Assembly: GCA_902606505.1 (NCBI GenBank)
Contig: CACLGU010000007.1
Span: forward strand, 1-44,433
Length of the DNA: 44,433 bases
DNA from: an uncultured Prochlorococcus sp.
GTDB taxonomy: Bacteria; Cyanobacteriota; Cyanobacteriia; PCC-6307; Cyanobiaceae
Reading direction: 5' to 3'
Shown in pieces: positions 14,126-21,847 of this stretch. Positions within the stretch are counted from its first letter, which is position 1, and each line of letters begins with the position of its first letter. The translations under genes and the position numbers were made by a program. The notes under the pieces are model-generated. The model worked only from the letters and a program-made list of their open reading frames with translations. It was not told the DNA's origin and made no database searches.

Positions 14126-14308
14126 TTATTCAGATTCATAGAGCAAAATAGATTCAATTATTCTTTTATCACTATCAGAAAGTTTATAATCTTCCAATTT
14201 CCACTGAACAAATTTTACACACTCAACAATAGAAGGATTCTTATCCCGGCACTTACGCCACTCTCTAATCCAATCTGCCAAGGCAAAAGTTATTTTTGTA
14301 GTAAGCAT
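14126..14308 (-). CDS. 60-residue conserved hypothetical protein
   Basis: Starts MLTTKITFALADWIREWRKC and continues RDKNPSIVECVKFVQWKLED to LLYESE. Mostly helical and soluble, with two Cys. A TTG at 14317 is also in frame and would overlap the stop of the upstream gene. The ATG at 14308 sits three bases after that stop, so coupling holds with either. Function unknown. Confidence 0.6.
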   Translation of the reverse strand: MLTTKITFALADWIREWRKCRDKNPSIVECVKFVQWKLEDYKLSDSDKRIIESILLYESE

Positions 14309-14310
14309 AT

Positions 14311-14451
14311 TTACCAATCAGGGTAATTAAAATCTCCGCCTATAGGTTCTTCATAAAATTCCCCTTCTTTTATACCTTTATCATATTTTTCAATTATCTT
14401 TTTATAAGAAGCTATTGAAGGAAGTAGATCTCCTAAATATATGGGTTCCAT
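14311..14451 (-). CDS. 46-residue protein, unknown
   Basis: Starts MEPIYLGDLLPSIASYKKII, then EKYDKGIKEGEFYEEPIGGD and ends FNYPDW. A soluble protein that pairs with the gene at 14126 in one minus-strand unit. The tail EEPIGGDFNYPDW is reminiscent of conserved short C-terminal motifs in picocyanobacterial orphans. I cannot assign a function. Confidence 0.55.
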   Translation of the reverse strand: MEPIYLGDLLPSIASYKKIIEKYDKGIKEGEFYEEPIGGDFNYPDW

Positions 14452-14525
14452 TCTAATTGCTATGATAATTTTAATTATTTATTATTTTATATAAGAATTT
14501 AATAAATAGATTATTAATATTCATT

Positions 14526-14621
14526 ATGGATTTCATCAAAAAGAACAAGATCTTAACAGTAATGGCCGTAATTGCAATTTTATCATTTGCATTAGAAAAA
14601 GTAGGCATAATACACCCTTAA
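14526..14621 (+). CDS. 31-residue membrane micro-protein, unknown
   Basis: MDFIKKNKILTVMAVIAILS then FALEKVGIIHP: positively charged start followed by one hydrophobic helix, so N-terminus in. Isolated between divergently read small genes. Too short to assign. Small photosystem subunits I know do not match. Confidence 0.45.
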   Translation: MDFIKKNKILTVMAVIAILSFALEKVGIIHP

Positions 14622-14650
14622 ATTAATTAAGTTTATTTTACAAATACTTC

Positions 14651-14740
14651 CTAATGAAATAAGTATACAGATACTATTACTGCAAAAATAAGCAATGGAG
14701 ATAATAATGTAAAAATTAAAGTTGAAAGATTAATCAGCAT
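14651..14740 (-). CDS. 29-residue membrane micro-protein, unknown
   Basis: MLINLSTLIFTLLSPLLIFA then VIVSVYLFH: almost entirely one transmembrane helix. Compared with PetL, PetM, PetN, PsbM, PsbI, PsaM and PsaI by memory, without a match. The frame is the only coding candidate in the 14622-14830 gap. Moderate to low certainty because of length. Confidence 0.4.
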   Translation of the reverse strand: MLINLSTLIFTLLSPLLIFAVIVSVYLFH

Positions 14741-14830
14741 AAATTTTAAATAAATACACAAATTTAATAAACATCACTTTTAAGCATTTGCAATAAGTAA
14801 AATTAAAATTATTACGATATAAAAAAACAT

Positions 14831-15028
14831 TTGATTGAAGAAAGATATAAAGAAGAATATGAAGAAGGCTCAGACTTACTATGGCCTAGTGATAAAGAAG
14901 ATAAAATAACTCGGCAATTTTATAAAGATTTATCTAATCTTTCAAAAAACATAAACTATAGTAAAAAGAAAAAGCTAAAACTTTTTGAACAAGTAGTTAG
15001 AGTAATAAGGGGCAAAAGCTGGGGTTAA
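14831..15028 (+). CDS. 65-residue charged protein, unknown (TTG start)
   Basis: Begins at TTG 14831 (IEERYKEEYEEGSDLLWPSD), then KEDKITRQFYKDLSNLSKNI and a basic tail ending VVRVIRGKSWG. No ATG is available near the N-terminus, so the start is uncertain. Acidic front and basic rear, soluble. It precedes the CPBP protease gene by 17 bases on the same strand and may be co-transcribed with it. Confidence 0.5.
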   Translation: MIEERYKEEYEEGSDLLWPSDKEDKITRQFYKDLSNLSKNINYSKKKKLKLFEQVVRVIRGKSWG

Positions 15029-15045
15029 TTAATATTCAAACTAAA

Positions 15046-15906
15046 ATGCAAAATGTAATTATACTAATTAGAAGTTTTTTTCTTTTAAGACCAAGATTTT
15101 TATCCACTATATTTTTTATTCCTATTCTTTATGGCATGGGCTGGGCTTTATCTCAGCCACTTTTATTATTTAATTTTGAAAAAGAAAATTTATCCTTAAT
15201 TGGTACTGTTATTACTTTTTTACTTTTTATCTTTTTACTCCCATATTGGTTTTATATCAAACGAAACAAATCAAATACTTGGATACTTCTCGGGATAACA
15301 AAAGACAAATTCTTAAAAAACTTTGTCAATTTTTCTCAAGGTATTTTATTTGCTTTATTTTTAATAATTCTAATTCTGTTACCACTATTGCAAAAAAATT
15401 ATATTTCTTGGATAGGTGAATTCTCGCCAATAATATTGCTAAATTCAATTGTACTTGGATTAGGTGTTGGATTCGCAGAGGAAATAATTTTTAGAGGCTG
15501 GTTACTAGAAGAATTAAAATTTGAATATGGTACAAAAATATCAATAGCTTTACAAGCTATAATTTTCAGCTTCGTTCATAATTTATCAAACGAGATCTTT
15601 TGGAACATAGTAGGATTACGTTTGGGATTTATTTTACTTGGGATATTTCTATCATTAGTAAAAATTAGAGATAAAGGTTCTTTATGGAATTGCATAGGAA
15701 TTCATGGAGGACTTGTGGGTATTTGGTTTTTATTAAATAACGGATTAATAGAATTCAAAGATAATACACCTTCTTTTTTAGCAGGGCCTTTTACACAAAA
15801 TATTCCAAACCCAATCGGAAGTTTTAGTGCAATTTTAATATTACTTGTGTTATGTATTTTTTATACAGTAAAATCAAAAAAATTTTTTGCTAGACGTTTT
15901 AATTAG
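15046..15906 (+). CDS. CPBP-family intramembrane metalloprotease
   Basis: 286-residue multi-spanning membrane protein of the CAAX-protease/bacteriocin-processing (CPBP, Abi) family. The catalytic motifs are present: EEIIFRGW with Glu145, Glu146 and Arg150, FSFVHN with His178, and IGIHGG with His220. These glutamates and histidines hold the catalytic zinc-type site inside the membrane. About eight hydrophobic segments. Substrate unknown. In cyanobacteria such proteins are usually of unknown role. ATG 15046. Confidence 0.88.
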   Translation: MQNVIILIRSFFLLRPRFLSTIFFIPILYGMGWALSQPLLLFNFEKENLSLIGTVITFLLFIFLLPYWFYIKRNKSNTWILLGITKDKFLKNFVNFSQGILFALFLIILILLPLLQKNYISWIGEFSPIILLNSIVLGLGVGFAEEIIFRGWLLEELKFEYGTKISIALQAIIFSFVHNLSNEIFWNIVGLRLGFILLGIFLSLVKIRDKGSLWNCIGIHGGLVGIWFLLNNGLIEFKDNTPSFLAGPFTQNIPNPIGSFSAILILLVLCIFYTVKSKKFFARRFN

Positions 15907-15968
15907 ATATAAATACCGATTGATTTTTTATTAGTAATTGTCAGATTAGAATAAAGATTAATACTCAT

Positions 15969-16133
15969 ATGAACTTTGAGGCAGGAATAAGATTTATTGC
16001 GTTTTTAATAATTTTTGGAGTTACAAACTATCTAATGATGTTGAGAAGATATGAAAACGACATCAAAAAAAAGAAATCTTTGCAACAGGAAAAAATTTCC
16101 AGGCTATACCCTAAAGGTTCATTTATTTTCTGA
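15969..16133 (+). CDS. 54-residue membrane protein, unknown
   Basis: MNFEAGIRFIAFLIIFGVTN then YLMMLRRYENDIKKKKSLQQ and a tail LYPKGSFIF. One N-terminal hydrophobic helix followed by a basic cytoplasmic segment. ATG with little ribosome-site signal. The frame is the only one in the gap after the CPBP gene. Unknown function. Confidence 0.5.
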   Translation: MNFEAGIRFIAFLIIFGVTNYLMMLRRYENDIKKKKSLQQEKISRLYPKGSFIF

Positions 16134-16161
16134 AATTAAAAAAATTTTTGGTAGAATTTCC

Positions 16162-16410
16162 TCACCATTTTTTATTAGTTTTTTGCCAACCTTCATTTAA
16201 CAATTTTTGCCATAATAATCTTGCTTCTTCAATAACAATTTTTTTTCTAGTTTTCATTAATGGAGGATTTTCTCCATGAATCCCCATAATAATTCCTTCT
16301 TCAATAAACATATAATCAATAGATTTATCAGAATAATCTCTATCTTTGTAGAAACGTATCACCCCTACAAAATTAGAGTCAATTAACCAGAAATCATTAG
16401 TTGAATTCAA
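16162..16410 (-). CDS. DUF1651-like protein
   Basis: 82 residues: FWLIDSNFVGVIRFYKD at the start, YMFIEEGIIMGIHGENPPLM, KTRKKIVIEEARLLWQKLLN and the end EGWQKTNKKW. The pattern (RF near the start, KTR, A..LW..L...GW...W) fits DUF1651, a family restricted to Prochlorococcus and marine Synechococcus as I recall it. Soluble, basic C-terminus. Role unknown. Confidence 0.7.
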   Translation of the reverse strand: MNSTNDFWLIDSNFVGVIRFYKDRDYSDKSIDYMFIEEGIIMGIHGENPPLMKTRKKIVIEEARLLWQKLLNEGWQKTNKKW

Positions 16411-16488
16411 TTAACCAAAATAAAATAAAATCTATCACATACTTTGATTGCAATCTGCGAGGAAAACATCTATTTAGTTTATTCATAT

Positions 16489-16911
16489 TTAATATATTTT
16501 TTCTTTTTGTCTACTTTTTTTCAATTCGCCACGTTTTTTCTTAACCTCAACTCTTTTCTTTTGTGATGCTTTAGTAGGTTGTGTAGATTTTCTTAATTTA
16601 AATGGTTTATTTAAAGCATTTTTTATGATTGAACTAAATTTCATTAAAGCTAGCTGCCTATTTAATAATTGATTTCTGTGTTCTTGAACAGCTAAACGCA
16701 AGCTATTATTTACTAATTTGTTTTTCAAGTTTCTTTTAAGAATTTCTTTCTGATATTCATTTAATACTTTGGAATCTTCTAAATCAAAAATAATCTCTAC
16801 TCTACTTTCAATTTTATTTACATTTTGCCCTCCAGGACCGGAGGATCTGGAAAATCGCCATTTAATTTCGTTGGATGGGATTACTAATGTTTTAGAAATT
16901 TTTAAATCCAT
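16489..16911 (-). CDS. arfB: alternative ribosome-rescue peptidyl-tRNA hydrolase
   Basis: Releases peptides from ribosomes stalled without a stop codon. 140 residues: class I release-factor-like domain with SRSSGPGGQNVNKIESRVEI, where GGQ (27-29) is the catalytic motif, then a flexible basic C-terminal tail (KASQKKRVEVKKKRGELKKS) that enters the empty mRNA channel. Length matches ArfB (YaeJ) and is too short for RF1 or RF2, which also carry codon-recognition domains. ATG 16911. Confidence 0.93.
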   Translation of the reverse strand: MDLKISKTLVIPSNEIKWRFSRSSGPGGQNVNKIESRVEIIFDLEDSKVLNEYQKEILKRNLKNKLVNNSLRLAVQEHRNQLLNRQLALMKFSSIIKNALNKPFKLRKSTQPTKASQKKRVEVKKKRGELKKSRQKEKIY

Positions 16912-17011
16912 TTTTAGTTCTTTTTGATTTAGATGTTTAGAATCATCTGCTTAATACTTTAAAACATACCTTAAAATTCGATCGGTAAATACTGGCCGGT
17001 TAAGTTAGGTA

Positions 17012-17042
17012 AACCGAAATTCGGTGTATTTGCCGTATCAAT
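17012..17042 (+). promoter_or_regulatory. hairpin in the leader of the 17116 gene
   Basis: CCGA (17022-17025) and TCGG (17029-17032) form the top of a stem whose lower part pairs GGTAAA (17015-17020) with ATTTGCC (17037-17043) through one wobble pair. Similar CGGTA/CGGTATTT words repeat at 16981 and 17055. It lies 75 bases upstream of the start codon, so a 5' UTR structure is possible. Confidence 0.3.
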
Positions 17043-17115
17043 ATCTTCGGTATTTATCCTTTCATATTTCAAATAATTATCAGATATTGAATTTGTACTA
17101 ATTCAAAGGTCACTT

Positions 17116-17352
17116 ATGTATTCAATGTTTGATCTTCTTTTTGAAACACCTTCATATCGCCCTGTATATGTTATTTCCGATAGTGAAATGAAGGAGTTAA
17201 AGAAAAACCAACATCAAGAAGAGCTTGATGAAATTACAACACAAAAAGTAAGACTTGAAGATGCTTTTAAATCTCAACTAAAACATCTTGAAGAGAGAGA
17301 AAAAGAAGTAAAAAAAGAACTTAAAGTACTCTCAGCCTCAAAAGATAAATAA
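17116..17352 (+). CDS. 78-residue coiled-coil protein, unknown
   Basis: An N-terminal ordered part (MYSMFDLLFETPSYRPVYVI) followed by a long charged helix (KELKKNQHQEELDEITTQKV, DAFKSQLKHLEEREKEVKKE) with heptad pattern. Cytosolic. A clean intrinsic terminator sits 30 bases after the stop, so it is a single-gene transcript with a structured leader. I recall similar short proteins in other Prochlorococcus but no named family. Confidence 0.7.
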   Translation: MYSMFDLLFETPSYRPVYVISDSEMKELKKNQHQEELDEITTQKVRLEDAFKSQLKHLEEREKEVKKELKVLSASKDK

Positions 17353-17379
17353 TTTATTTTTAGAGAAATTACTTTTTTC

Positions 17380-17406
17380 AAAGACGGTTAAAAACCGTCT
17401 TTTTTA
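17380..17406 (+). terminator. intrinsic terminator
   Basis: AAAGACGGTT (17380-17389) pairs perfectly with AACCGTCTTT (17393-17402) around AAA and is followed by T. It closes the gene ending at 17352. Confidence 0.85.
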
Positions 17407-17471
17407 ATTCTTATAGTTTTAAGGTATCTATTAAATCCACAAATTTTAAAAATATTTTCCATAATTGAATA

Positions 17472-17576
17472 ATGAACAAAAATAAAGAAAAAATAAGAAT
17501 GTTTTTACCTTTTAGTTGGGTAATTTGCGCAGCAATTTCTTTTGCTTATATAAATTCACATTTAATAAATACCTAA
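17472..17576 (+). CDS. 34-residue membrane micro-protein, unknown
   Basis: MNKNKEKIRMFLPFSWVICA then AISFAYINSHLINT. Basic N-terminus and one hydrophobic helix. Its stop is five bases before the next ATG (17582) of a larger membrane protein, so the two are probably co-translated. No family recognised. Confidence 0.5.
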   Translation: MNKNKEKIRMFLPFSWVICAAISFAYINSHLINT

Positions 17577-17581
17577 CATAA

Positions 17582-17926
17582 ATGTCTTATCCCTCAAGAG
17601 ACGAAGTACTTGCATCTTCAAAAGGGTGGGTAGCATCTTTTTTAAATTTTCTTCCGGGTTTAGGATCGGGCTACTTATATCAAAGAAGATGGAAACCCTA
17701 TTTTTTTACCATCACTGCTAGTACTGCATGGTTCGCTTTAGGTATTTTTTTACAAGGTGATTCAGAACCTTCTCAAAATGAACAAATAATTGGAATTTCT
17801 GGTCTTTTTTTCATATCAATAGTCACAGTAATAGAAGCTAACTTGGCTTTCAAAAAAGCAAGTAATAAAACAAAATCTGAAAAAGAGAAAATAATATCCT
17901 CTAACAAAAAAGGATGGTTTAAATAA
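17582..17926 (+). CDS. 114-residue membrane protein, TM2-like opening
   Basis: Starts MSYPSRDEVLASSKGWVASF, then FLPGLGSGYLYQRRWKPYFF, which resembles the G-x-G-xx-YLY-x-R-x-W start of TM2-type domains, then two or three hydrophobic segments (ITASTAWFALGIFLQ; IIGISGLFFISIVTVIEANL) and a Lys-rich tail. It is likely conserved in picocyanobacteria. Function unknown. ATG 17582 gives a sensible cytoplasmic N-terminus. Confidence 0.7.
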   Translation: MSYPSRDEVLASSKGWVASFLNFLPGLGSGYLYQRRWKPYFFTITASTAWFALGIFLQGDSEPSQNEQIIGISGLFFISIVTVIEANLAFKKASNKTKSEKEKIISSNKKGWFK

Positions 17927-18023
17927 TCCAAAAAAATTAGATTTAAAAAAAATTTTTATTAGTGCTCAGTCTTTTAATTTAAGTTAAATTACCATATTTA
18001 AATTTTAAAATAATTAAAAGTTT

Positions 18024-18296
18024 TTAGTTATAAAAAAATAAAATTTCCTTTTCTTTGAGACCTTCCCACCCCGAGTCTATTAATAATTGATTCAATGTTT
18101 CCTTATCAAAATGCTTAGAACCAGTTTTGACGCATCTATTTCTCATTGATTTTTTAACACCACTTCTTTGTCTTTTATTCTCCTCATCCATAATTCTGTT
18201 GTATAGATCTAGCATTTTTTGAGGGATTGGAGTACCGTCAAGATCCACTCCATTTTGAATAGCAAGATCAACAGCCTGCATTCCCAATTTCTTCAT
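18024..18296 (-). CDS. 90-residue conserved hypothetical protein
   Basis: MKKLGMQAVDLAIQNGVDLD, GTPIPQKMLDLYNRIMDEEN, basic middle KRQRSGVKKSMRNRCVKTGS, and KHFDKETLNQLLIDSGWEGL. The compact helical protein with a basic centre suggests nucleic-acid contact, but this is inference. It follows the peroxiredoxin gene on the same strand by 67 bases. I do not recognise a named family. Confidence 0.65.
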   Translation of the reverse strand: MKKLGMQAVDLAIQNGVDLDGTPIPQKMLDLYNRIMDEENKRQRSGVKKSMRNRCVKTGSKHFDKETLNQLLIDSGWEGLKEKEILFFYN

Positions 18297-18363
18297 ATAT
18301 TAAAAAAAAGCTGAAACTATGATAAAACAAAACTTATTAATCTAAAATTCTTTGAATAATAAT

Positions 18364-18813
18364 TTATTGATTTTGAATTTCCTTAAGTACTCTAATAGCC
18401 TCTTTAATGTGTTCAGGACCATTCAATAAATCTCTAAAAATATGCCTAACTGTCCCTTTGCGATCAATAACGTAAGTTACCCTACCATCCATAAAACCTA
18501 ATACTTTAGGAACTTTAAAAGTTTTCCTAAGAGAGTCATTAGTATCACAAAGTAATGGATATTGTAATTTATTTTTATTAGCAAATGCCAAATGGCTTGA
18601 GGTACTTCCATTACTTACTCCCCAAACCTGTGCACCTAATACTTTAAATAAGTCATATTTATCTCTAAATCCGCAAACTTCTATAGTGCAACCCGGCGTA
18701 TCATCTTTTGGATAAAAAAACAAAACAAGGGGATTTTTTAATCCCTTATTTGATCTTTTAACTCCATTTTGATCCAGTAGTGAGAATTCTGGAATTTTAT
18801 CTCCAATCTGCAC
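18364..18813 (-). CDS. bcp: thioredoxin-dependent peroxiredoxin, Bcp/PrxQ type
   Basis: Reduces hydrogen peroxide and organic peroxides using thioredoxin. The motif FFYPKDDTPGCTIEVCGFRD carries the peroxidatic Cys42 and the resolving Cys47 five residues later, as in BCP and PrxQ. FKVPKVLGFMDGRVTYVIDR and GPEHIKEAIRVLKE follow. I start at the GTG at 18813 (QIGDKIPEFSLLDQNGVKRS), giving 149 residues, the usual length. The frame extends upstream to 18888, but those residues are not family-like. Likely a main antioxidant enzyme in this catalase-poor lineage (family knowledge). Confidence 0.92.
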   Translation of the reverse strand: MQIGDKIPEFSLLDQNGVKRSNKGLKNPLVLFFYPKDDTPGCTIEVCGFRDKYDLFKVLGAQVWGVSNGSTSSHLAFANKNKLQYPLLCDTNDSLRKTFKVPKVLGFMDGRVTYVIDRKGTVRHIFRDLLNGPEHIKEAIRVLKEIQNQ

Positions 18814-18962
18814 GACAGTTCTTATAAAATTCCATATTAGAGGTAAATATGTTTTTTTTGTGGCCTTAAAGTAAATAACTGATATCAAAGTCAGTTTTTT
18901 TGTTTTAAAAGATACTAAAAAATTATTGAAATAAACTAGGGTGAATTTATTAATTCAATAAT

Positions 18963-19097
18963 ATGGAATTAATAATTTATATTTTTTTATTTCTTATTCT
19001 TTTTTTGGGAGTTATTTTTAACTTAAAAATAACTAATTTTAAAAAAGTTAAAGAAATACAAAACAAAGCTAAAGATTATTCAAAAAAGAATAATTAA
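18963..19097 (+). CDS. 44-residue membrane protein, unknown
   Basis: MELIIYIFLFLILFLGVIFN, then LKITNFKKVKEIQNKAKDYS, KKNN. One hydrophobic helix followed by a charged, partly amphipathic tail. Divergent from the peroxiredoxin gene. No family recognised. The open frame with membrane-anchor layout is typical of the many small membrane proteins in this genome. Confidence 0.5.
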   Translation: MELIIYIFLFLILFLGVIFNLKITNFKKVKEIQNKAKDYSKKNN

Positions 19098-19113
19098 ATA
19101 TCTATTGCAAAGA

Positions 19114-19353
19114 TTAAAATTCAATTTTTTCATTTGGAGTAAATACTGAGCAATATTTTTTAACTATGTCCTTTGGCTGATTAGTGTAAGAATTCGTTAA
19201 TTTTAATTTTAGTTTTTCTATAGCCTCATTAGCATTAATCTCACCGAGTCGATATCTTGCACAGGTATCCAATACTTTAAACATTTTTGTGGTAACGGCT
19301 TCAGCTGGATAAATTAGAGAAAAAAGGTAAAAAACAACAAATAAGTACTTCAT
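19114..19353 (-). CDS. small secreted protein, unknown
   Basis: 79 residues with a signal peptide (MKYLFVVFYLFSLIYPAEA, likely cleaved after AEA). The mature part of about 60 residues has two Cys (LDTCARYRLGE and KKYCSVFTP) that could form a disulfide in the periplasm. Helical segment EINANEAIEKLKLKL. Function unknown. A second small secreted two- or three-Cys protein lies at 6028-6273 without clear similarity. Confidence 0.65.
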   Translation of the reverse strand: MKYLFVVFYLFSLIYPAEAVTTKMFKVLDTCARYRLGEINANEAIEKLKLKLTNSYTNQPKDIVKKYCSVFTPNEKIEF

Positions 19354-19516
19354 TTTTTTTTAAATAGTAAATATTTAGCGAATAGTTTCAATAATTTAGA
19401 AAAAGATTTAAATTTAATAGAATAATCTAATTTAAGTAGAATCTAGGATTTCTATAAAATAATAATAAAAGAAATTAAGATAAAATAAGTGATAGCAATA
19501 AATAATCTCAGTGAAA

Positions 19517-19660
19517 ATGAGAAAATTAATAGATAAACATAAAACTCTTATAAATTGGTACCAAAAAAAATTCAAATTGAGTGATTATCAATTACTTTGG
19601 TTAGTTTTCTTTAAAGGAGTATTAATAACAATAATATTTTTCAAAATTTTTTTATATTAA
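19517..19660 (+). CDS. 47-residue membrane protein, unknown
   Basis: MRKLIDKHKTLINWYQKKFK, then LSDYQLLWLVFFKGVLITII, FFKIFLY. Basic, helical N-terminus followed by a C-terminal membrane segment (tail-anchored layout). A GTG two codons earlier is also in frame. Precedes tatA by about 80 bases. Unknown function. Confidence 0.5.
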   Translation: MRKLIDKHKTLINWYQKKFKLSDYQLLWLVFFKGVLITIIFFKIFLY

Positions 19661-19743
19661 AAAACCTTTTCCGGGAATGAAATTTTCACATGATTTGACT
19701 ATATTTAATAGTAGTTGCCTAATTAGTTAAATAGTTATCAGTT

Positions 19744-20010
19744 ATGAATATTTTTGGTGTAGGTTTGCCTGAAGTTACTGTAATACTTATCTTAGCTCTT
19801 TTAATTTTTGGTCCAAAAAAGCTTCCAGAATTAGGAAAACAGCTTGGTAAAACTTTGAAAAGTCTTAAAAAAGCGTCGAATGAATTTCAAAATGAAATCG
19901 ATCAAGTTATGAACGAAGAAGATAAAGATGAATCTCCTAAATCTATAGAAAGCAATCAAACCAATGAAATTAATCAAGAAAAAATAGATTCAGAAAACAG
20001 CAAAAAATAA
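19744..20010 (+). CDS. tatA: twin-arginine translocase subunit TatA
   Basis: Forms the pore of the Tat system that moves folded proteins across the thylakoid or plasma membrane. 88 residues: one N-terminal membrane helix (LPEVTVILILALLIF), the invariant hinge FGPKKLPELGKQLGKTL, an amphipathic helix with KSLKKASNEFQNEIDQV, and a disordered acidic tail. Length and order match TatA. TatB/TatC are not in this window. ATG 19744. Confidence 0.95.
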   Translation: MNIFGVGLPEVTVILILALLIFGPKKLPELGKQLGKTLKSLKKASNEFQNEIDQVMNEEDKDESPKSIESNQTNEINQEKIDSENSKK

Positions 20011-20014
20011 TATC

Positions 20015-20407
20015 TTGGATAGACCCATAACCCCCATAGACGAATTTGAAAGAGCATTAGATAAAGCAGCTCTAACTAAAGAAGAATATGAATTGATAGA
20101 CTACATCCGCTATACAAGTGTGTTTACGCAACCTAGTCTTATTAAAGATTTAAAAAGGACATCAAAACCTCCTCTTTTGTCAGTTCTATGTAAGATTTGC
20201 AGAAAAATTGGTTCGGAGATGCCAGATCATTTCAAAAAAGTAATTGAGTGGTCAATTGAAATAAGTGATCACAATACAAAATGGGATGCTCATTTAATTT
20301 GCGCAGAAGCATTGAACATAGACAAAATCCCATTAAGTCCTATTCATGAAACAACTTTATTTGATGTTCTTGTTGTACACAAAGAATTATTTCTTGGATT
20401 TGATTAA
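20015..20407 (+). CDS. 130-residue conserved hypothetical protein (TTG start)
   Basis: Begins at TTG 20015 (DRPITPIDEFERALDKAALT), four bases after the tatA stop, so it is likely in the same transcript. KEEYELIDYIRYTSVFTQPS, CKICRKIGSEMPDHFKKVIE and a C-terminal DVLVVHKELFLGFD. Helical, soluble, with CxxC in SVLCKICRK that could bind a metal. No named family, but the full-length helical fold and spacing support a real gene. It converges with the gene at 20409. Confidence 0.7.
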   Translation: MDRPITPIDEFERALDKAALTKEEYELIDYIRYTSVFTQPSLIKDLKRTSKPPLLSVLCKICRKIGSEMPDHFKKVIEWSIEISDHNTKWDAHLICAEALNIDKIPLSPIHETTLFDVLVVHKELFLGFD

Positions 20408-20408
20408 A

Positions 20409-20726
20409 TTAATCATCTAAAGGCACAGAATCAGTATCTATAACTTCCGAATCATCATACTTATTTATTTTATTTTCAATCCAGTTATTTATATAACTAA
20501 CTAAAGGCAATGAACCTCTAAAAATAAAAATAGAGGTAGGCAAAGCGCTTAATAAACCTACTACAGGACTTTTAAAAAGTAATCTTCCGGCTTTTATGTT
20601 AAATAAAATAATAAGAGCTGAGGGAACTATAACTTTAACTACTGTTTTGAGCGCTTCAAGCCAACCGACACGATAAATCCACCATATTAAAATTATGCCA
20701 ACTACATAGAGGAATAGGTAAGTCAT
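20409..20726 (-). CDS. 105-residue membrane protein, unknown
   Basis: MTYLFLYVVGIILIWWIYRV, then LKTVVKVIVPSALIILFNIK, and FKSPVVGLLSALPTSIFIFR as three hydrophobic segments, with an acidic tail (KYDDSEVIDTDSVPLDD). The stop is two bases from the convergent gene, so neither can extend. Probably conserved in picocyanobacteria. Role unknown. Confidence 0.65.
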   Translation of the reverse strand: MTYLFLYVVGIILIWWIYRVGWLEALKTVVKVIVPSALIILFNIKAGRLLFKSPVVGLLSALPTSIFIFRGSLPLVSYINNWIENKINKYDDSEVIDTDSVPLDD

Positions 20727-20821
20727 AAAAATAGTATAATAATTATCTATTTATCTTGTTCTTGCTAAGAAAAAGATTTTATAAATTTCTTTAACATCAA
20801 TCAATCAATCAAATTCTAGTA

Positions 20822-21037
20822 ATGAGTTTTTCTGAAATAAGAAAATTTTTAATTAAGATGCAATCTGATGAAGAATTAAAAAAGCAGGTTACGACATCCT
20901 CTACAGCAGATGATGTAGCCCTAATAGGTCAACGCTTAGGTTATGACTTTTCAGGAGATGATCTCTTAAGATTTAATGGACAAAAAGTTGATAAAGTTAC
21001 CGTAAGAAAGGTAGATCATCCAGGAGAATACCACTAA
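20822..21037 (+). CDS. Nif11-family small protein
   Basis: 71 residues: MSFSEIRKFLIKMQSDEELK, KQVTTSSTADDVALIGQRLG, YDFSGDDLLRF then VTVRKVDHPGEYH. This is the Nif11-type helical pattern (FL..MQ.D..L...V..A..A.DV..IA...GYDFS.DDL). In marine picocyanobacteria some Nif11 domains are leader peptides of prochlorosins, but this copy has no GG cleavage site or Cys-rich core and no LanM nearby, so a free-standing role is more likely. Confidence 0.85.
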   Translation: MSFSEIRKFLIKMQSDEELKKQVTTSSTADDVALIGQRLGYDFSGDDLLRFNGQKVDKVTVRKVDHPGEYH

Positions 21038-21038
21038 A

Positions 21039-21524
21039 TTAAGACTTAACCCATATTGCAAGCCCTCCGCCCCTGCCTCGAGCACATAACCAATTATCTT
21101 TAGTGCTTATTCCTACAAGTGAGAAAAAAGGCATTTTTTTATCTTCTGGTTTTTTTAATTCCTTATTAAATACAGGAAAACTACTAATACTAATTTTCAA
21201 TTCTTCAAAATAGAAAGCCAATAAAGGTCTAATCCCTTTTAATTCTGCGCTGCCTGTAAAAGAAATATTTAATAATCCGAAATTAATTGAATTGTTTATT
21301 TCATAATTTATTTGATCTTCTTTATTTTTACTTTTCAATTCGAGTCTTGCCGACAATACTTGGAGAATCGAACTGGGTATATTTTTGATTTCATCTGACT
21401 CCTTTCCCCATACATACTTAAACTTCCATATTCCTAACAATTCCTCATATACAATTCCGCTACCATTTTTTTGGGAATTTTTTTCTAATATTTTTATCTC
21501 ATTAATATCAGGAAAGTGTTTCAT
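21039..21524 (-). CDS. plastid-lipid-associated/fibrillin-like protein
   Basis: 161 residues from ATG 21524 (a TTG at 21548 is also open). Contains GSGIVYEELLGIWKFKYVWG, SSILQVLSARLELKSKN, INYEINNSINFGLLNISFTG, then SAELKGIRPLLAFYFEELKI and the ending ARGRGGGLAIWVKS. The single-domain beta-rich pattern ending with RGRGG-x-x-x-W is like PAP/fibrillin proteins, which associate with carotenoids and lipids at thylakoids. It lies next to the carotenoid-isomerase-like gene. Assignment is by pattern only. Confidence 0.55.
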   Translation of the reverse strand: MKHFPDINEIKILEKNSQKNGSGIVYEELLGIWKFKYVWGKESDEIKNIPSSILQVLSARLELKSKNKEDQINYEINNSINFGLLNISFTGSAELKGIRPLLAFYFEELKISISSFPVFNKELKKPEDKKMPFFSLVGISTKDNWLCARGRGGGLAIWVKS

Positions 21525-21697
21525 AATAGATTTTAATCTAAGAATCAAATACTAAGATAACTTCATTAAAAATGTTCTTAGTTAAAATCTCTCTCCAAAA
21601 AGATTTCTTTATTTCAATATATTTCCAAAAAAATAATTTTTTGGCACACATAAGGAACAAGAACTCGTTAACATGTTTACATAAAGTAACTAAATCA

Positions 21698-21808
21698 ATG
21701 GATTTTATTTCTAAAAGCCAAGGATACATTCCCCTAAAAGCAATCCCTTATATATTTTTCCTTGCAGTTGTTCTAAGTATTACAACTTCAACAAATACAT
21801 TTGTCTAA
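21698..21808 (+). CDS. 36-residue membrane micro-protein, unknown
   Basis: MDFISKSQGYIPLKAIPYIF then FLAVVLSITTSTNTFV: one membrane helix near the C-terminus. The frame is open upstream to 21572, but the ATG at 21698 marks the change to protein-like sequence. It sits 39 bases before the CrtISO-like gene. It may be real or part of that leader. Confidence 0.4.
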   Translation: MDFISKSQGYIPLKAIPYIFFLAVVLSITTSTNTFV

Positions 21809-21847
21809 AACGCATTAGTTTTACGAGAAAAGTAAATTAAATATTTA

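Noticed and set aside
14117-14326. 69-codon plus-strand frame
   Set aside because: Antisense to the better-supported minus-strand gene at 14126-14308.
20822-21037. Nif11 protein as a lanthipeptide (prochlorosin) precursor
   Set aside because: No GG-type cleavage site, no Cys or Ser/Thr-rich core, and no LanM synthetase in the window.
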